Shown: positions 24,204 to 32,494 of the stretch, piece by piece
How positions within the stretch are numbered: position 1 is the stretch's first letter
Layout: every line of letters starts with the position of its first letter
Assembly: GCA_034211275.1 (NCBI GenBank)
Contig: JAXHTF010000039.1
Location: forward strand, 1-41,924
Reading direction: 5' to 3'
Origin: Acidobacteriota bacterium
GTDB lineage: Bacteria; Acidobacteriota; Thermoanaerobaculia; Multivoradales; JAHZIX01
DNA: 41,924 bases
Notes under the pieces: model-generated
The model's input: only the letters and a program-made list of their open reading frames with translations
What the model was told of the DNA's origin: nothing
Databases searched by the model: none
Made by a program: the position numbers and the translations under genes

Positions 24204-25377
24204 TGGCCTGGGTGCGGGCCCGATGGGGCTCGTCGCCGGGCAGGCCGTTGACCGCCAGGGCGACCACCAGGTTGTGTACGGGGTCGGCGAAGGCGGCGGA
24301 GGATTGGCGGCCGCTGTGGCCAAAAGTGCGGCGGGAGGCGTGGCGGCCGTAGCCGTAGGGCATGCGGGCCTCGTCCGGAGCTGCGCCGTCCGCGGGGCCG
24401 GATTCGTCGTCTTCCTCATGGTAGTGCTCGGAGTTGACGATCAGCCCCAGACCCCAATCCATCGGCGCCTTGAAGGTGCGGTCGTAGAGGCCGACCCGGT
24501 GCGGGCAGGTCAGAGCCTCGACGGTTTGAGGCAGCAGCAGGCGCTGGCCGTCGAGCTCGCCGCGGCGCAGGAGCATTTCGTAGAAGCGGGCGAGCTGGTG
24601 CATGGGGCCGGTGCCGGAGGCGGCGGGGTTGGTGTGGGTCATGCGGTCTTCCCGGTGCATGGGGAAAGGGCGCCAGCCGGGCTCGCTGCCGGGGCTGCCC
24701 TCGCCGTTTTCGACCGCCGTGTCGTAGAGCGGAGCGATGCGCTCCGGGTCCTGGCGGAAGACCTCCGCCGGCATTCCCACCCAACACTGATCCATCCCCA
24801 GGGGCTCGAAGAGAGCCTCCCGGCTGTAGCGGTCGAAGGGCCGTCCGTCGATGCGGCGGATCACCTCACCGAGGATGAACCAGCTGCCCTGCTGGTGGTA
24901 GCCGGCCCGCTCCCCAGGGACCCAGCGGGGCTCGATCTTGGTGGCGCAGATGCGCTCGATGAGCTCGTCCCAGGAAGCCTTGGGCCACGGCAAGCCGAGC
25001 ATGCGGAAGCCGCCGGTGTGGGTGAGGATGTGGCGCAGGGTGATGCCTTCCTTGCCCTTCTGGCCGAACTCCGGCACGAAGCGGGTGACCGGGTCGTCGA
25101 GCTCCAGCTCGCCCCGCTCCCACAGCTGGGCGATGCCCACCGCCGCCATCGGCTTGGTGCTGGACAGCCAGATCATCCCCGTGTCGCGGGTCATGGGCTG
25201 GTCCTGCCGGCGGAGCCCGAAGGCGAAGTCCGCCACTACCCGGCCGTCCCGGGCCACGTAGAGCTGCCCGCCGTGGTGCAGACCGTCTTCAACCCCCCGG
25301 CGCAGGGCGTCGAGGGTGCGGGGCCAGGCGTTGAGGGGGACGTCGACGGGGTCGAGGGGGAAGGCGGATTGGCTCAT
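24163..25377 (-). CDS. Serine hydrolase of the beta-lactamase / EstB (class C-like) family
   Basis: This 404-residue protein has the penicillin-binding fold. The nucleophile motif SxxK is Ser72-Ser-Thr-Lys75 (WLSSTKPMAAVG), the Tyr motif is probably GYHQQGSWFILGEV, and the third motif HSGRQSS stands where KTG/HTG is usual. Family members are esterases, transesterases and D-amino-acid peptidases more often than true beta-lactamases. No signal peptide is visible (MSQSAFPLDP), suggesting a cytoplasmic esterase. The ribosome site is poor. Its 3' end overlaps the Rieske gene tail to tail by 41 nt, so the two mRNAs are complementary there. Confidence 0.88.
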   Translation of the reverse strand: MSQSAFPLDPVDVPLNAWPRTLDALRRGVEDGLHHGGQLYVARDGRVVADFAFGLRRQDQPMTRDTGMIWLSSTKPMAAVGIAQLWERGELELDDPVTRFVPEFGQKGKEGITLRHILTHTGGFRMLGLPWPKASWDELIERICATKIEPRWVPGERAGYHQQGSWFILGEVIRRIDGRPFDRYSREALFEPLGMDQCWVGMPAEVFRQDPERIAPLYDTAVENGEGSPGSEPGWRPFPMHREDRMTHTNPAASGTGPMHQLARFYEMLLRRGELDGQRLLLPQTVEALTCPHRVGLYDRTFKAPMDWGLGLIVNSEHYHEEDDESGPADGAAPDEARMPYGYGRHASRRTFGHSGRQSSAAFADPVHNLVVALAVNGLPGDEPHRARTQAITEGIYEDLGLAS

Positions 25378-25477
25378 GATTCAAAGTCTTTTCTACGTCG
25401 TGGTTTTGGGGCCCGGTGGCGAACCTTGCTGCTGGGCCTTGCTGCCGGGCTTTCCTGCCGGGCCAGCGAGGGAGATC

Positions 25478-26293
25478 CTAGCCGTCGGGGCGGAGGTGGG
25501 CCGTTTCCTTGGCCCGCTGTTGGAAGATCTTGCCGTCCTCCAGGCGCACGGCGGTGAGCTTGCCGCCCCATGCCGCACCGCTGTCGAGGGCGAGGATACC
25601 GGGCTGGACCCGCAGTCCCAGGGCCGCCCAATGGCCGAAGATCGCCGTGGCGTCGGAGCTACGCCGGCCCGGAACGTCGAACCAGGCCAGCTCGCCGGCG
25701 GGAGCCTCTTCCGGCGGCCCTTTGTGGGGGGTCGGCTCGCCGTCGGCGGTGCAGCAGCGCAGGCGGGTGAAGGCGGTCAGGCTGCGCTGGAGCTCGGCCT
25801 CGGCGCCGGCTGGCTTGGAGGCGGGGCGCTGCAACAGCTGCCGGCGAGAACCGCCGAGAAGGGCAGCCTGCACCCGCCGGGCTTCGCTCTCGGCGTCTTC
25901 CGGGGTCCAGTGGGGCAGTAGGCCGGCGTGCACCATCAGCCAATTTCCCTCGCGATGGAGCAGCGGCTGCTCCGCCAGCCATTCGACCAGCCGATCACCG
26001 TCCTTGGCTTCCAGCACCGGTTTCAGCATGTCCTTCGAGCGCAGCCGGGCGAGGCCGGCGGCGAGGGCCTGGAGGTGCAGGTCGTGATTTCCTTGCACCA
26101 CCCGCAGGCGCTCGCCCATCTGCCGGTGCAAATCCCGAGCCCAGCGGAGCACCGCCAGGGAGTCGGGGCCGCGGTTGACCAGATCCCCCACCAGCCAGAG
26201 GCGGTCGTGGTCCGGGTCGAAGCCGATGCGGCGGAGGAGCTTGCGAAGGGTCTTGTAGCAACCGTGGACGTCGCCGAGTGCGTAGGTGGCCAT
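25478..26293 (-). CDS. apaH: Bis(5'-nucleosyl)-tetraphosphatase, symmetrical (ApaH)
   Basis: This 271-residue phosphatase splits Ap4A into two ADP. It is a metallophosphatase with GDVHGCY, GDLVNRGPDSL, GNHDLH, HAG and FGHWAALG motifs, plus the ApaH-specific middle (LLEWLAEQPLL-type; AFTRLRCC; PEEAPAGELAWFDVPGR) and end (ALDSGAAWGGKLTAVRLED). The N-terminus MATYALGDVHG matches the usual ApaH start at 26293. In-frame ATGs at 26308 and 26350 would add 5 or 19 residues, and none has a good ribosome site. It is divergent from pyrE across a 186-bp gap in which no clear promoter pair was found. Confidence 0.92.
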   Translation of the reverse strand: MATYALGDVHGCYKTLRKLLRRIGFDPDHDRLWLVGDLVNRGPDSLAVLRWARDLHRQMGERLRVVQGNHDLHLQALAAGLARLRSKDMLKPVLEAKDGDRLVEWLAEQPLLHREGNWLMVHAGLLPHWTPEDAESEARRVQAALLGGSRRQLLQRPASKPAGAEAELQRSLTAFTRLRCCTADGEPTPHKGPPEEAPAGELAWFDVPGRRSSDATAIFGHWAALGLRVQPGILALDSGAAWGGKLTAVRLEDGKIFQQRAKETAHLRPDG

Positions 26294-26479
26294 AGCAGCA
26301 GGCACCATGTCCCATTCGCCGCGGCGGTGCAAGGGTTTTGGAAGGACCATTTGGGGACGAGGCTGGCCACTTGGAGGTCAGCTGTGTCAAAATGGAAGGC
26401 CACTCTCATATAGCCGGGCGTCGATTCTTTGAGTCCGTCCGCTGCTCGTCGGGGAGCATTGTCGACCCGAGTAAATTTG

Positions 26480-27178
26480 ATGACCAGCACTCTCTCCACG
26501 GAAGATCTCTCCACAGAGGGATTGCTGCGGCTACGGCAGAGCCTGGCGTTCCTGCTCTGGCAGGCCGGGGCTGTACGCTTCCAGCTGGAGGAGCCGTTTC
26601 TCTTGGCTTCGGGCAACCGCAGCCCGGTGTACGTCAACTGCCGGCAGATGATCTCGGATCCGGTTTTCATGGGACTCTACGTGGCCTGCGCGCGCTGGCT
26701 TTGCCGGCAGCGCAAGGTGACCGTCGACGCCGTCGCCGGGGGTGAGACCGCCGGCATTCCCTACGCCGCCTATCTCGCCCAGGCTCTCGACCGTCCCATG
26801 CTCTATGTGCGCAAAAAGGCCAAGGGCTACGGTATCGCCTCGAAGGTGGAAGGTAGCCTCGAGGCGGGTGCCCGAGTGCTCTTGGTGGAGGACTTGATCA
26901 CCGACGGCGGCAGCAAGATGGGCTTTGTGGAGGCGCTCCGGGAGGCCGGCGGCGAAGTTTCCGACGCCTTGGTGCTCTTCGACCGCCAGCAGGGCGGGGA
27001 AGGAACTCTCGCCGAGCACGGAATCCGCCTCCATGCGGTGGCGGACCGCGGCACCACTCTGACGGTGGCGCAGGAGTGTGGCCTGCTTTCCCCCCAGCAG
27101 CGCGACTCTCTCGATCATTATTTTGCCGACCCGGCCGTCTGGCACCGGGAGCGCGGCTATGAATTTCATCCCGCCTGA
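26480..27178 (+). CDS. pyrE: Orotate phosphoribosyltransferase
   Basis: This 232-residue enzyme of pyrimidine synthesis converts orotate and PRPP to OMP. Visible features are the substrate loop SGNRSPVYVNCRQ near the N-terminus, GGETAGIPYAAYLA, the flexible loop YVRKKAKGYG, and the PRPP motif VLLVEDLITDGGSK. The start at 26480 (MTSTLSTEDL) is uncertain because no good ribosome site was seen; an upstream in-frame ATG at 26429 would add 17 residues. No other pyr gene is nearby. Confidence 0.92.
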   Translation: MTSTLSTEDLSTEGLLRLRQSLAFLLWQAGAVRFQLEEPFLLASGNRSPVYVNCRQMISDPVFMGLYVACARWLCRQRKVTVDAVAGGETAGIPYAAYLAQALDRPMLYVRKKAKGYGIASKVEGSLEAGARVLLVEDLITDGGSKMGFVEALREAGGEVSDALVLFDRQQGGEGTLAEHGIRLHAVADRGTTLTVAQECGLLSPQQRDSLDHYFADPAVWHRERGYEFHPA

Positions 27179-27281
27179 GGGCCTCGGCTCTCGCCCTACC
27201 ATCGACGACTCGGCTCGATTCCAACCCCCTGTCCACGCTTGGTTGTACTGATTTCAAACCAGAACTCTAGGAGGCTTTTTC

Positions 27282-28970
27282 ATGCGACGAACCCTTCACC
27301 TCTTGCTCGCCTTGGCTTTGCTCGCCGCCGCGGTGCCCAGTCTGGCCGCCGACGGCATCACCAAATTCCCCGATGCCGAATCCAACACCCTGATCGTCAA
27401 CGGTCACACCTTCGACGGCTGGGAGGCCTACTTCAAGTCCGACTACTTCCGTTCCAGCGGCATGCGCTGCTTGACGCCGGAGGTCCGCAACACAGTCGGA
27501 CCTTGGCCCGAGGGTGGTACGGACTGCACCGGTAGCTCCACCAACCCCGATCCTTCCTACGATCCCGGCATGACCTACCAGGTGCCGGTGGTGGTGCACA
27601 TCATCGAGAACGATGGCGGTACCCAGGGCGTGGTGCCCGACGAGCGGGTGTATAGCCAGATCGACGTGCTCAACGAGGACTTCCAGGCCCTGGCGGGGAG
27701 CAACGGCGCCCCCGGTACCTTCACCGGTCTGCGTTTCGTGATGGCCGACGAGGATCCCCTCACCGGTCTCCAGACCAATGGCATCACCCGCAGCAACAAC
27801 ACCAGCTGGTACAACGACAGCGGTGCCTACTGGAACACCCTGAGCTGGGACCCCAGCAACTTCATGAACATCTACACCAACAGCGCCAGCGGCGCGCTGG
27901 GCTACGTTCCGGGCCTGCCCCAGGACGGCATCGCCGGCACCGCCGGGGACCGGGTGGTCATCCTCGATACCACCTTCGGTAAGAACGCTCCTTTCTCGCC
28001 CTTCGACCTGGGCCGCACCGGCACCCACGAGCTGGGCCACTACTTCGGTCTGGAGCACACCTTCAGCGGTGGCTGTGGCACCGCCACTATGCCCGGCTGC
28101 TACACCTCCGGTGATCTGATCTGCGACACCAATGCCGAGAGCAACCCGTACTTCGGCTGCGGCGCGCCCCGCTCTACCTGCAGCTCGCTGGATCCGCGGG
28201 AAAATTACATGGATTACAGCGACGACATCTGCATGAACCAGTTCACCCAGGAGCAGATGCGCCGCATCCGCTGCACCATCCAGGGCTATCGTGCCTCTCT
28301 CTACGAGCCCATCGAGCCGGACCAGCTCTTCCTCGATGACTTCGAGAGCGGCGACACCAACTCCTGGGATACCGCCGGCGGCAGCGGCTCCGGCACTCTG
28401 CTGAGCGTTACCGGCGCCGCCGCTATCGAAGGCTCCAATGGTCTCGAGGCCAGCTTCGACGGCAGCAGCACCGTCTCCGACTACCTGGTGGACGAAGGTG
28501 TGGGCGGTCTCGACCGCTACCGCGCGCGCTTCTACTTGGATACCGCGACGCTGACCATGGACACCAACAAGCGCTTCAAGATCTTCACCCTCCTCGCGGG
28601 GGCGCCGAACTACCGCCTGGCCACCCTGGTGCTGCGCTACAACAACGGCGACTACTTCCTGCGCGCCAAGGCTCATGACGATCCGTCCAGCGCCGCCTGG
28701 AACCAGATCGCCTGGGCGACTCTGGACAACGCCAACCCCAACATCATCGAGATCGACTGGAAGCGCTCCAGCGGTCCCGGGAACGACGACGGCTACCTGC
28801 GGCTGTGGGTCAACCGCCGTCCCATCGGCGAGGCCATCAACATCAACAACGACGAGCGCGCCGCCGACTTCGTGCGCATCGGTGTGGCCGGTGGGTTGGA
28901 CGTCAACACCAACGGTGACCTCTACTTCGACAACTTCGAGTCCCGCGAGTCCCTCTACATCGGCAACTGA
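27282..28970 (+). CDS. Secreted M43-family zinc metalloprotease with novel C-terminal domain
   Basis: This 562-residue exported protease has signal peptide MRRTLHLLLALALLAAAVPSLAA. The metzincin site is HELGHYFGLEH (ligands His249, His253, His259; catalytic Glu250) with Met-turn Met310 in NYMDYSDD, typical of pappalysin/cytophagalysin (M43) enzymes. VVVHIIEN and the RTGTHELGHYFGLEHTF context agree. Several Cys pairs in the catalytic domain suggest disulfides. From about residue 349 (LFLDDFESGD) to the end (YFDNFESRESLYIGN) lies a domain homologous to the C-terminus of the sugar-dehydrogenase-like protein at 19186-21051. AGGAGG 7 nt before the ATG fixes the start. A strong terminator lies downstream at 29031-29069. 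Confidence 0.92.
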   Translation: MRRTLHLLLALALLAAAVPSLAADGITKFPDAESNTLIVNGHTFDGWEAYFKSDYFRSSGMRCLTPEVRNTVGPWPEGGTDCTGSSTNPDPSYDPGMTYQVPVVVHIIENDGGTQGVVPDERVYSQIDVLNEDFQALAGSNGAPGTFTGLRFVMADEDPLTGLQTNGITRSNNTSWYNDSGAYWNTLSWDPSNFMNIYTNSASGALGYVPGLPQDGIAGTAGDRVVILDTTFGKNAPFSPFDLGRTGTHELGHYFGLEHTFSGGCGTATMPGCYTSGDLICDTNAESNPYFGCGAPRSTCSSLDPRENYMDYSDDICMNQFTQEQMRRIRCTIQGYRASLYEPIEPDQLFLDDFESGDTNSWDTAGGSGSGTLLSVTGAAAIEGSNGLEASFDGSSTVSDYLVDEGVGGLDRYRARFYLDTATLTMDTNKRFKIFTLLAGAPNYRLATLVLRYNNGDYFLRAKAHDDPSSAAWNQIAWATLDNANPNIIEIDWKRSSGPGNDDGYLRLWVNRRPIGEAININNDERAADFVRIGVAGGLDVNTNGDLYFDNFESRESLYIGN

Positions 28971-29030
28971 GGAGCGCGCTACTCGAATCGGGACCGCAAG
29001 GTCCTGAAACGAAGAGTCCGAAACAACAAA

Positions 29031-29069
29031 ACGGCGGGCACCCATCTCCGGGTCGCCCGCCGTTTTTTT
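29031..29069. terminator. Strong, probably bidirectional terminator
   Basis: CGGCGGGC-ACCC...GGGT-GCCCGCCG (29032-29062) is followed by seven Ts on the plus strand and preceded by an A-rich run (AAACAACAAAA), giving a U-rich tail on the minus strand. It should end both the metalloprotease mRNA and the minus-strand VWA gene mRNA. Confidence 0.9.
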
Positions 29070-29104
29070 GTCGCCTTGAGGTTGAGTCCTAAGACCTCCG
29101 GTAG

Positions 29105-29122
29105 GGTGGGCGCCAGCCCACC
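29105..29122. repeat. REP-like palindrome
   Basis: GGTGGGC-GCCA-GCCCACC is a perfect 7-bp stem with a 4-nt loop, preceded by GTAG, in the gap between converging genes. It has the form of a REP element, but only one copy was seen here. Confidence 0.4.
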
Positions 29123-29168
29123 ATCGCAGCCCTCGGATTCCAGCCTGGAGCGTAGCCGGGAAAAGATC

Positions 29169-32100
29169 TCAGTAGCTCGGGAAGTACCCCGAGATGGTGC
29201 GCGCTTCGAGGCCCTTGCCGTCGACCTTGACGGTGACCTCCCGCCATTCCTCGTCGCCCTCGGTGCGGGCCTCGGAGTAGTAGGTGAGGAGGTATTGGCT
29301 GCGCAGCTCGGTGTCGATCTGGCGGTAGATCTCTTCCAGCTTGTCGGTGTTGGGGATGAAGTAGGCTCGGCCGCCGGTCTCTTGGGCGAGCCGCTCGAGC
29401 TTGCGGGCGAAGGATTTCACCGACGCCGTCAGGTCGTCGCCGCGGGCGATGCCCGGGTGCAGGACGATGAGGTAGATGGGAATCCCCAGGCGTTGGGCGA
29501 AGCGCTGACAGGTGCGGAAGCTCAGCGCTTCTTCCTCTTCGGCGCCGTCGGAGAAGACCACCAGGGCCTTCTTGCCGGAGGAGCCCTGGAGCTCCATCAG
29601 TGAATAGACGATGGACTCCCAGATGTGGGTGTCACCGTCCGCCTCCAGGCTCTCGATCCCGTCCACCACCCGATACAGATCGCTGGTCATCTCCCGCACC
29701 ATGCGCGGCTCGGTGTCGAAATCCACCAGGAACGCGCGATCGCGGCCGGAGAGGAAGCCGCGGACGAAGTCGCCGGCGGCCTGCTGGACGATCGGCAGTT
29801 TGACGAACATGCTGGCGGAGGAGTCGAGGGTCAGCCCCATGGTGAGGGGCAGGTCGCCGGCGTCGTTGAAGCCTGCCAGCTCCTGGACCTCGCCGTCCTC
29901 CTCGACGGTGAAGCGATCCGCCGAGAGCCCTTGCACCGGCCTCCCGTCGCGGTCCGTGACCACGGTGTAGAGCTCTACCAGCCGAATCTGCACCCGTTCG
30001 GCGAAGTCCCGCTGATTGAGGAAGACCACGTCCTCGCTGGTGCGGCCATCGTCGAGGGTGGCGACGGCGCGGATGAAGCCCTCCGGATTATCCGTTGGGA
30101 TCACCAGCCGCTGGCGGTAGGGAGGGCCGTAGAGGGTGGCGACCCGGCGGTCGTTCCAGCTCAGCTCCAGGCGGTCCAGGCGCCGGTCCACCGGCACGTT
30201 GACGTCCATCTGCACGTCCACCGGTCCGGTGCGGCGCCCCGGCAGGGGATCGACGATGCGCACTCGAAAGCCGCTCCCCAGATCGTTGATGGAGAGGGTG
30301 TCCTGGCCCAGCTCCCGGCCGGTGGCGTCGAAGGCCACCACCCGTACCGTGTGGGGCCGGGGCAGGCGGCCCAGGCGCAGCCGGGCTTCGAAGGGGGCGT
30401 CCCGGCTGCGCTCCACCCGTTCGCCGTCGAGGTAGAAGTCCACCGAAGCCACCTGCTCGTTGCTCACCAGGGTCTGGAAGCGCACCTTGCCCCGCAGTAC
30501 CTCGTCGGACGGTGGGAGCAGGCGGATGGGTTTGTCCCGGGGCAGGTAGGCCGCTTCCGCCAGGGCGTCCAGCTCACTTGCCTCGAGGGCGGGGGCTGCG
30601 GTGCCGCTGTCCTCCGACGCCAGATCCGCGTCCAAGGTCGCCGCCAGGGCTCCGCCCCAGCCGCTACCGTCCAGAGCTTCCACCACCACCGCCACCCGGT
30701 CGGCACCGGGGACCAGCTCCACGGGGAGGTCGAGCGCTACCGGTAGCGTCGGGTTCTCTACCCGCCGGGTTTCGTAGGACAGGCTGGCGGGGCCCCGGGC
30801 GGTGCCCTGTGCGATGGTCCAGCGCACCTCCACCGGCCGTTCCAGCACGCCGTCGCCGGCGATGGCGGCGCGGGTTTCCGCCACCGGCAGGAGATCCGCC
30901 TGGGCAGCGAGGCGGCCGGCTCCGTTTCCGGCGTCTCCGCCGTCGTCCTCGCCAGCACTCCTCGCGGGTCCTGCCGGAGACGCCGCCAGGGAGGCTGCCA
31001 GTTGCAGGCTCCCCTCGCCCTCCCGCCCCGAGAGCAGCAGGCGAGCCCGGGCCGCCGACACCGCTGTCGGTACCTCGCTGGCAGTCCACAGCGGGCCCTG
31101 GACCCGCAGGCCGGTCCGCCGGCTTTCCACCAGCAGCGGCAGGCTGCCTTCGGCGCCGTCCCGCGGCACCGTCAGCACCGCGCTATGACCTAGCTCGTCC
31201 AGCGTCGCCGTGAGCTGTTGGCGATCTCCGATGCGCAGGCCGCCGCTGGCGGCAGCGAGCTCCTCCAGCGGACGATCCGGCGCCAGCAGCAGCGGCCCCT
31301 GGGGCTCGACCTCGTCGCTCTCGCCCAGAAGCTGACGGCGGATCTTGCGCAGGGAGGTGGTCTGCCAGGCACGGGGAGCCGGGGAGCTCTCGGCGCCGGA
31401 GTCTGCGGAGGCCTCCTGGAAGCGGTCGTAAGCGCGCCCCGCCTCGTCGGTATCGAGGTTCACTGAGGCGGTGAGCTGGAGGGGTAGCGCCATCCAGCCC
31501 AGGGCCGTAATGCCTGTTACCCACTCGTGGGTCGGCCCTTCCAGCGGCAGCCGTGGAGCCGCCGGTGCCAGCGAGCCTCGCAGCTCCTCGGGCAATTGCT
31601 GCAAGTAGAACTGTCGGGCCTCCAGGTCGTAGCCGCCGGAGACCAGGATCACCAGCTTGCGTCCGGCGGCGCCGGAGCTCCGGCCGGCGAGCCAGGAGAG
31701 CATCCAATCCTGCTGGCGCTGGACCAGGCTCACCTCTTCTCCCACCGCCTGGGCGATGAGCTCCGCCAGCGCGTCGTCCCCGCCGGGATCCAGATCCCGA
31801 CGCTGGCGCAGGTGGGTCAGCCGTTGGAAGGTGCGCCGGCGCAGGGAACGGAGGGCGTCGCCGTCTCCGGCTCCCAGGGCGATCTGCGACAATGCCGCAT
31901 CCACCGCCGCCGGGTCGCGGGTGGGAGGCAGCACCGGTCGCGGCTCGGGAGCGGCGCGCACCACCTCCACGGTGCCGAGGGCGGTGAGGGCGTCGGCGTG
32001 CTCCGCCAGCGCCACTCCGGCGCGGCGCAGCTCGTCGTCGCTGGCCATCACGCTGTCCAGGTACAGGACGATGTGCCAAGGCTCGAGCTCCGCGCCGACG

Positions 32101-32411
32101 CGTACCGCCTCCACCGGCTTCGAGTCGCCGGCGATGGAGAGGGCGAAATCTCCTTCGGCGAGGTCCGGGGGCACGTCGCCGGCGGCGGATAGCCGCACCG
32201 GGATGCGCAGGGTTGCCGGCGGTGGGCTCCCTGCCCCCAGGGTCGTGGATGCCAAGGGAGCGGCATCGGGTTCTGGAGTGACTACCGACGCCTCGGTCTG
32301 CTCCAGGGGCGCCGCCTCGGGGGGCGGATCCGGAACCGCCGGCTGAGCTCCCAGGCTTCCGGCGAGGGCGAGACAGAGGAGAATGGACGACAGGATGGTC
32401 TTGGTTTTCAT
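29169..32411 (-). CDS. Exported VWA-domain protein (acidobacterial TIGR03436 type)
   Basis: This 1080-residue protein has signal peptide MKTKTILSSILLCLALAGSLGA. A Pro/Ala-rich start leads to a first region with IVLYLDSVMASDD and DWMLSWLAGRSSGAAGRKLVILVSGG (a VWA-like fold). Middle beta-rich segments include an Ig-like part (FYLDGERVERS...). A C-terminal VWA domain (about 850-1030) has the MIDAS motif TLDSSASM, a later DGDTHIWESI and VVFSDGAEEE. RFTVEEDGEVQELAGF just before it is the usual entry of the 'VWFA-related Acidobacterial domain'. It probably works outside the cytoplasm in metal-dependent protein binding. The kinase-ATPase gene ends 83 nt upstream, so it is likely in the same transcript. 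Start choice between 32411 and 32420 is uncertain. Confidence 0.85.
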   Translation of the reverse strand: MKTKTILSSILLCLALAGSLGAQPAVPDPPPEAAPLEQTEASVVTPEPDAAPLASTTLGAGSPPPATLRIPVRLSAAGDVPPDLAEGDFALSIAGDSKPVEAVRVGAELEPWHIVLYLDSVMASDDELRRAGVALAEHADALTALGTVEVVRAAPEPRPVLPPTRDPAAVDAALSQIALGAGDGDALRSLRRRTFQRLTHLRQRRDLDPGGDDALAELIAQAVGEEVSLVQRQQDWMLSWLAGRSSGAAGRKLVILVSGGYDLEARQFYLQQLPEELRGSLAPAAPRLPLEGPTHEWVTGITALGWMALPLQLTASVNLDTDEAGRAYDRFQEASADSGAESSPAPRAWQTTSLRKIRRQLLGESDEVEPQGPLLLAPDRPLEELAAASGGLRIGDRQQLTATLDELGHSAVLTVPRDGAEGSLPLLVESRRTGLRVQGPLWTASEVPTAVSAARARLLLSGREGEGSLQLAASLAASPAGPARSAGEDDGGDAGNGAGRLAAQADLLPVAETRAAIAGDGVLERPVEVRWTIAQGTARGPASLSYETRRVENPTLPVALDLPVELVPGADRVAVVVEALDGSGWGGALAATLDADLASEDSGTAAPALEASELDALAEAAYLPRDKPIRLLPPSDEVLRGKVRFQTLVSNEQVASVDFYLDGERVERSRDAPFEARLRLGRLPRPHTVRVVAFDATGRELGQDTLSINDLGSGFRVRIVDPLPGRRTGPVDVQMDVNVPVDRRLDRLELSWNDRRVATLYGPPYRQRLVIPTDNPEGFIRAVATLDDGRTSEDVVFLNQRDFAERVQIRLVELYTVVTDRDGRPVQGLSADRFTVEEDGEVQELAGFNDAGDLPLTMGLTLDSSASMFVKLPIVQQAAGDFVRGFLSGRDRAFLVDFDTEPRMVREMTSDLYRVVDGIESLEADGDTHIWESIVYSLMELQGSSGKKALVVFSDGAEEEEALSFRTCQRFAQRLGIPIYLIVLHPGIARGDDLTASVKSFARKLERLAQETGGRAYFIPNTDKLEEIYRQIDTELRSQYLLTYYSEARTEGDEEWREVTVKVDGKGLEARTISGYFPSY

Positions 32412-32494
32412 CGCGCACATATCGGGATCTGCAACCGGATGGGAGGTGAATTCCTTCCCGGAGGCGGCTCCGAGTTGGGGTTCGAAGGGAAGAA

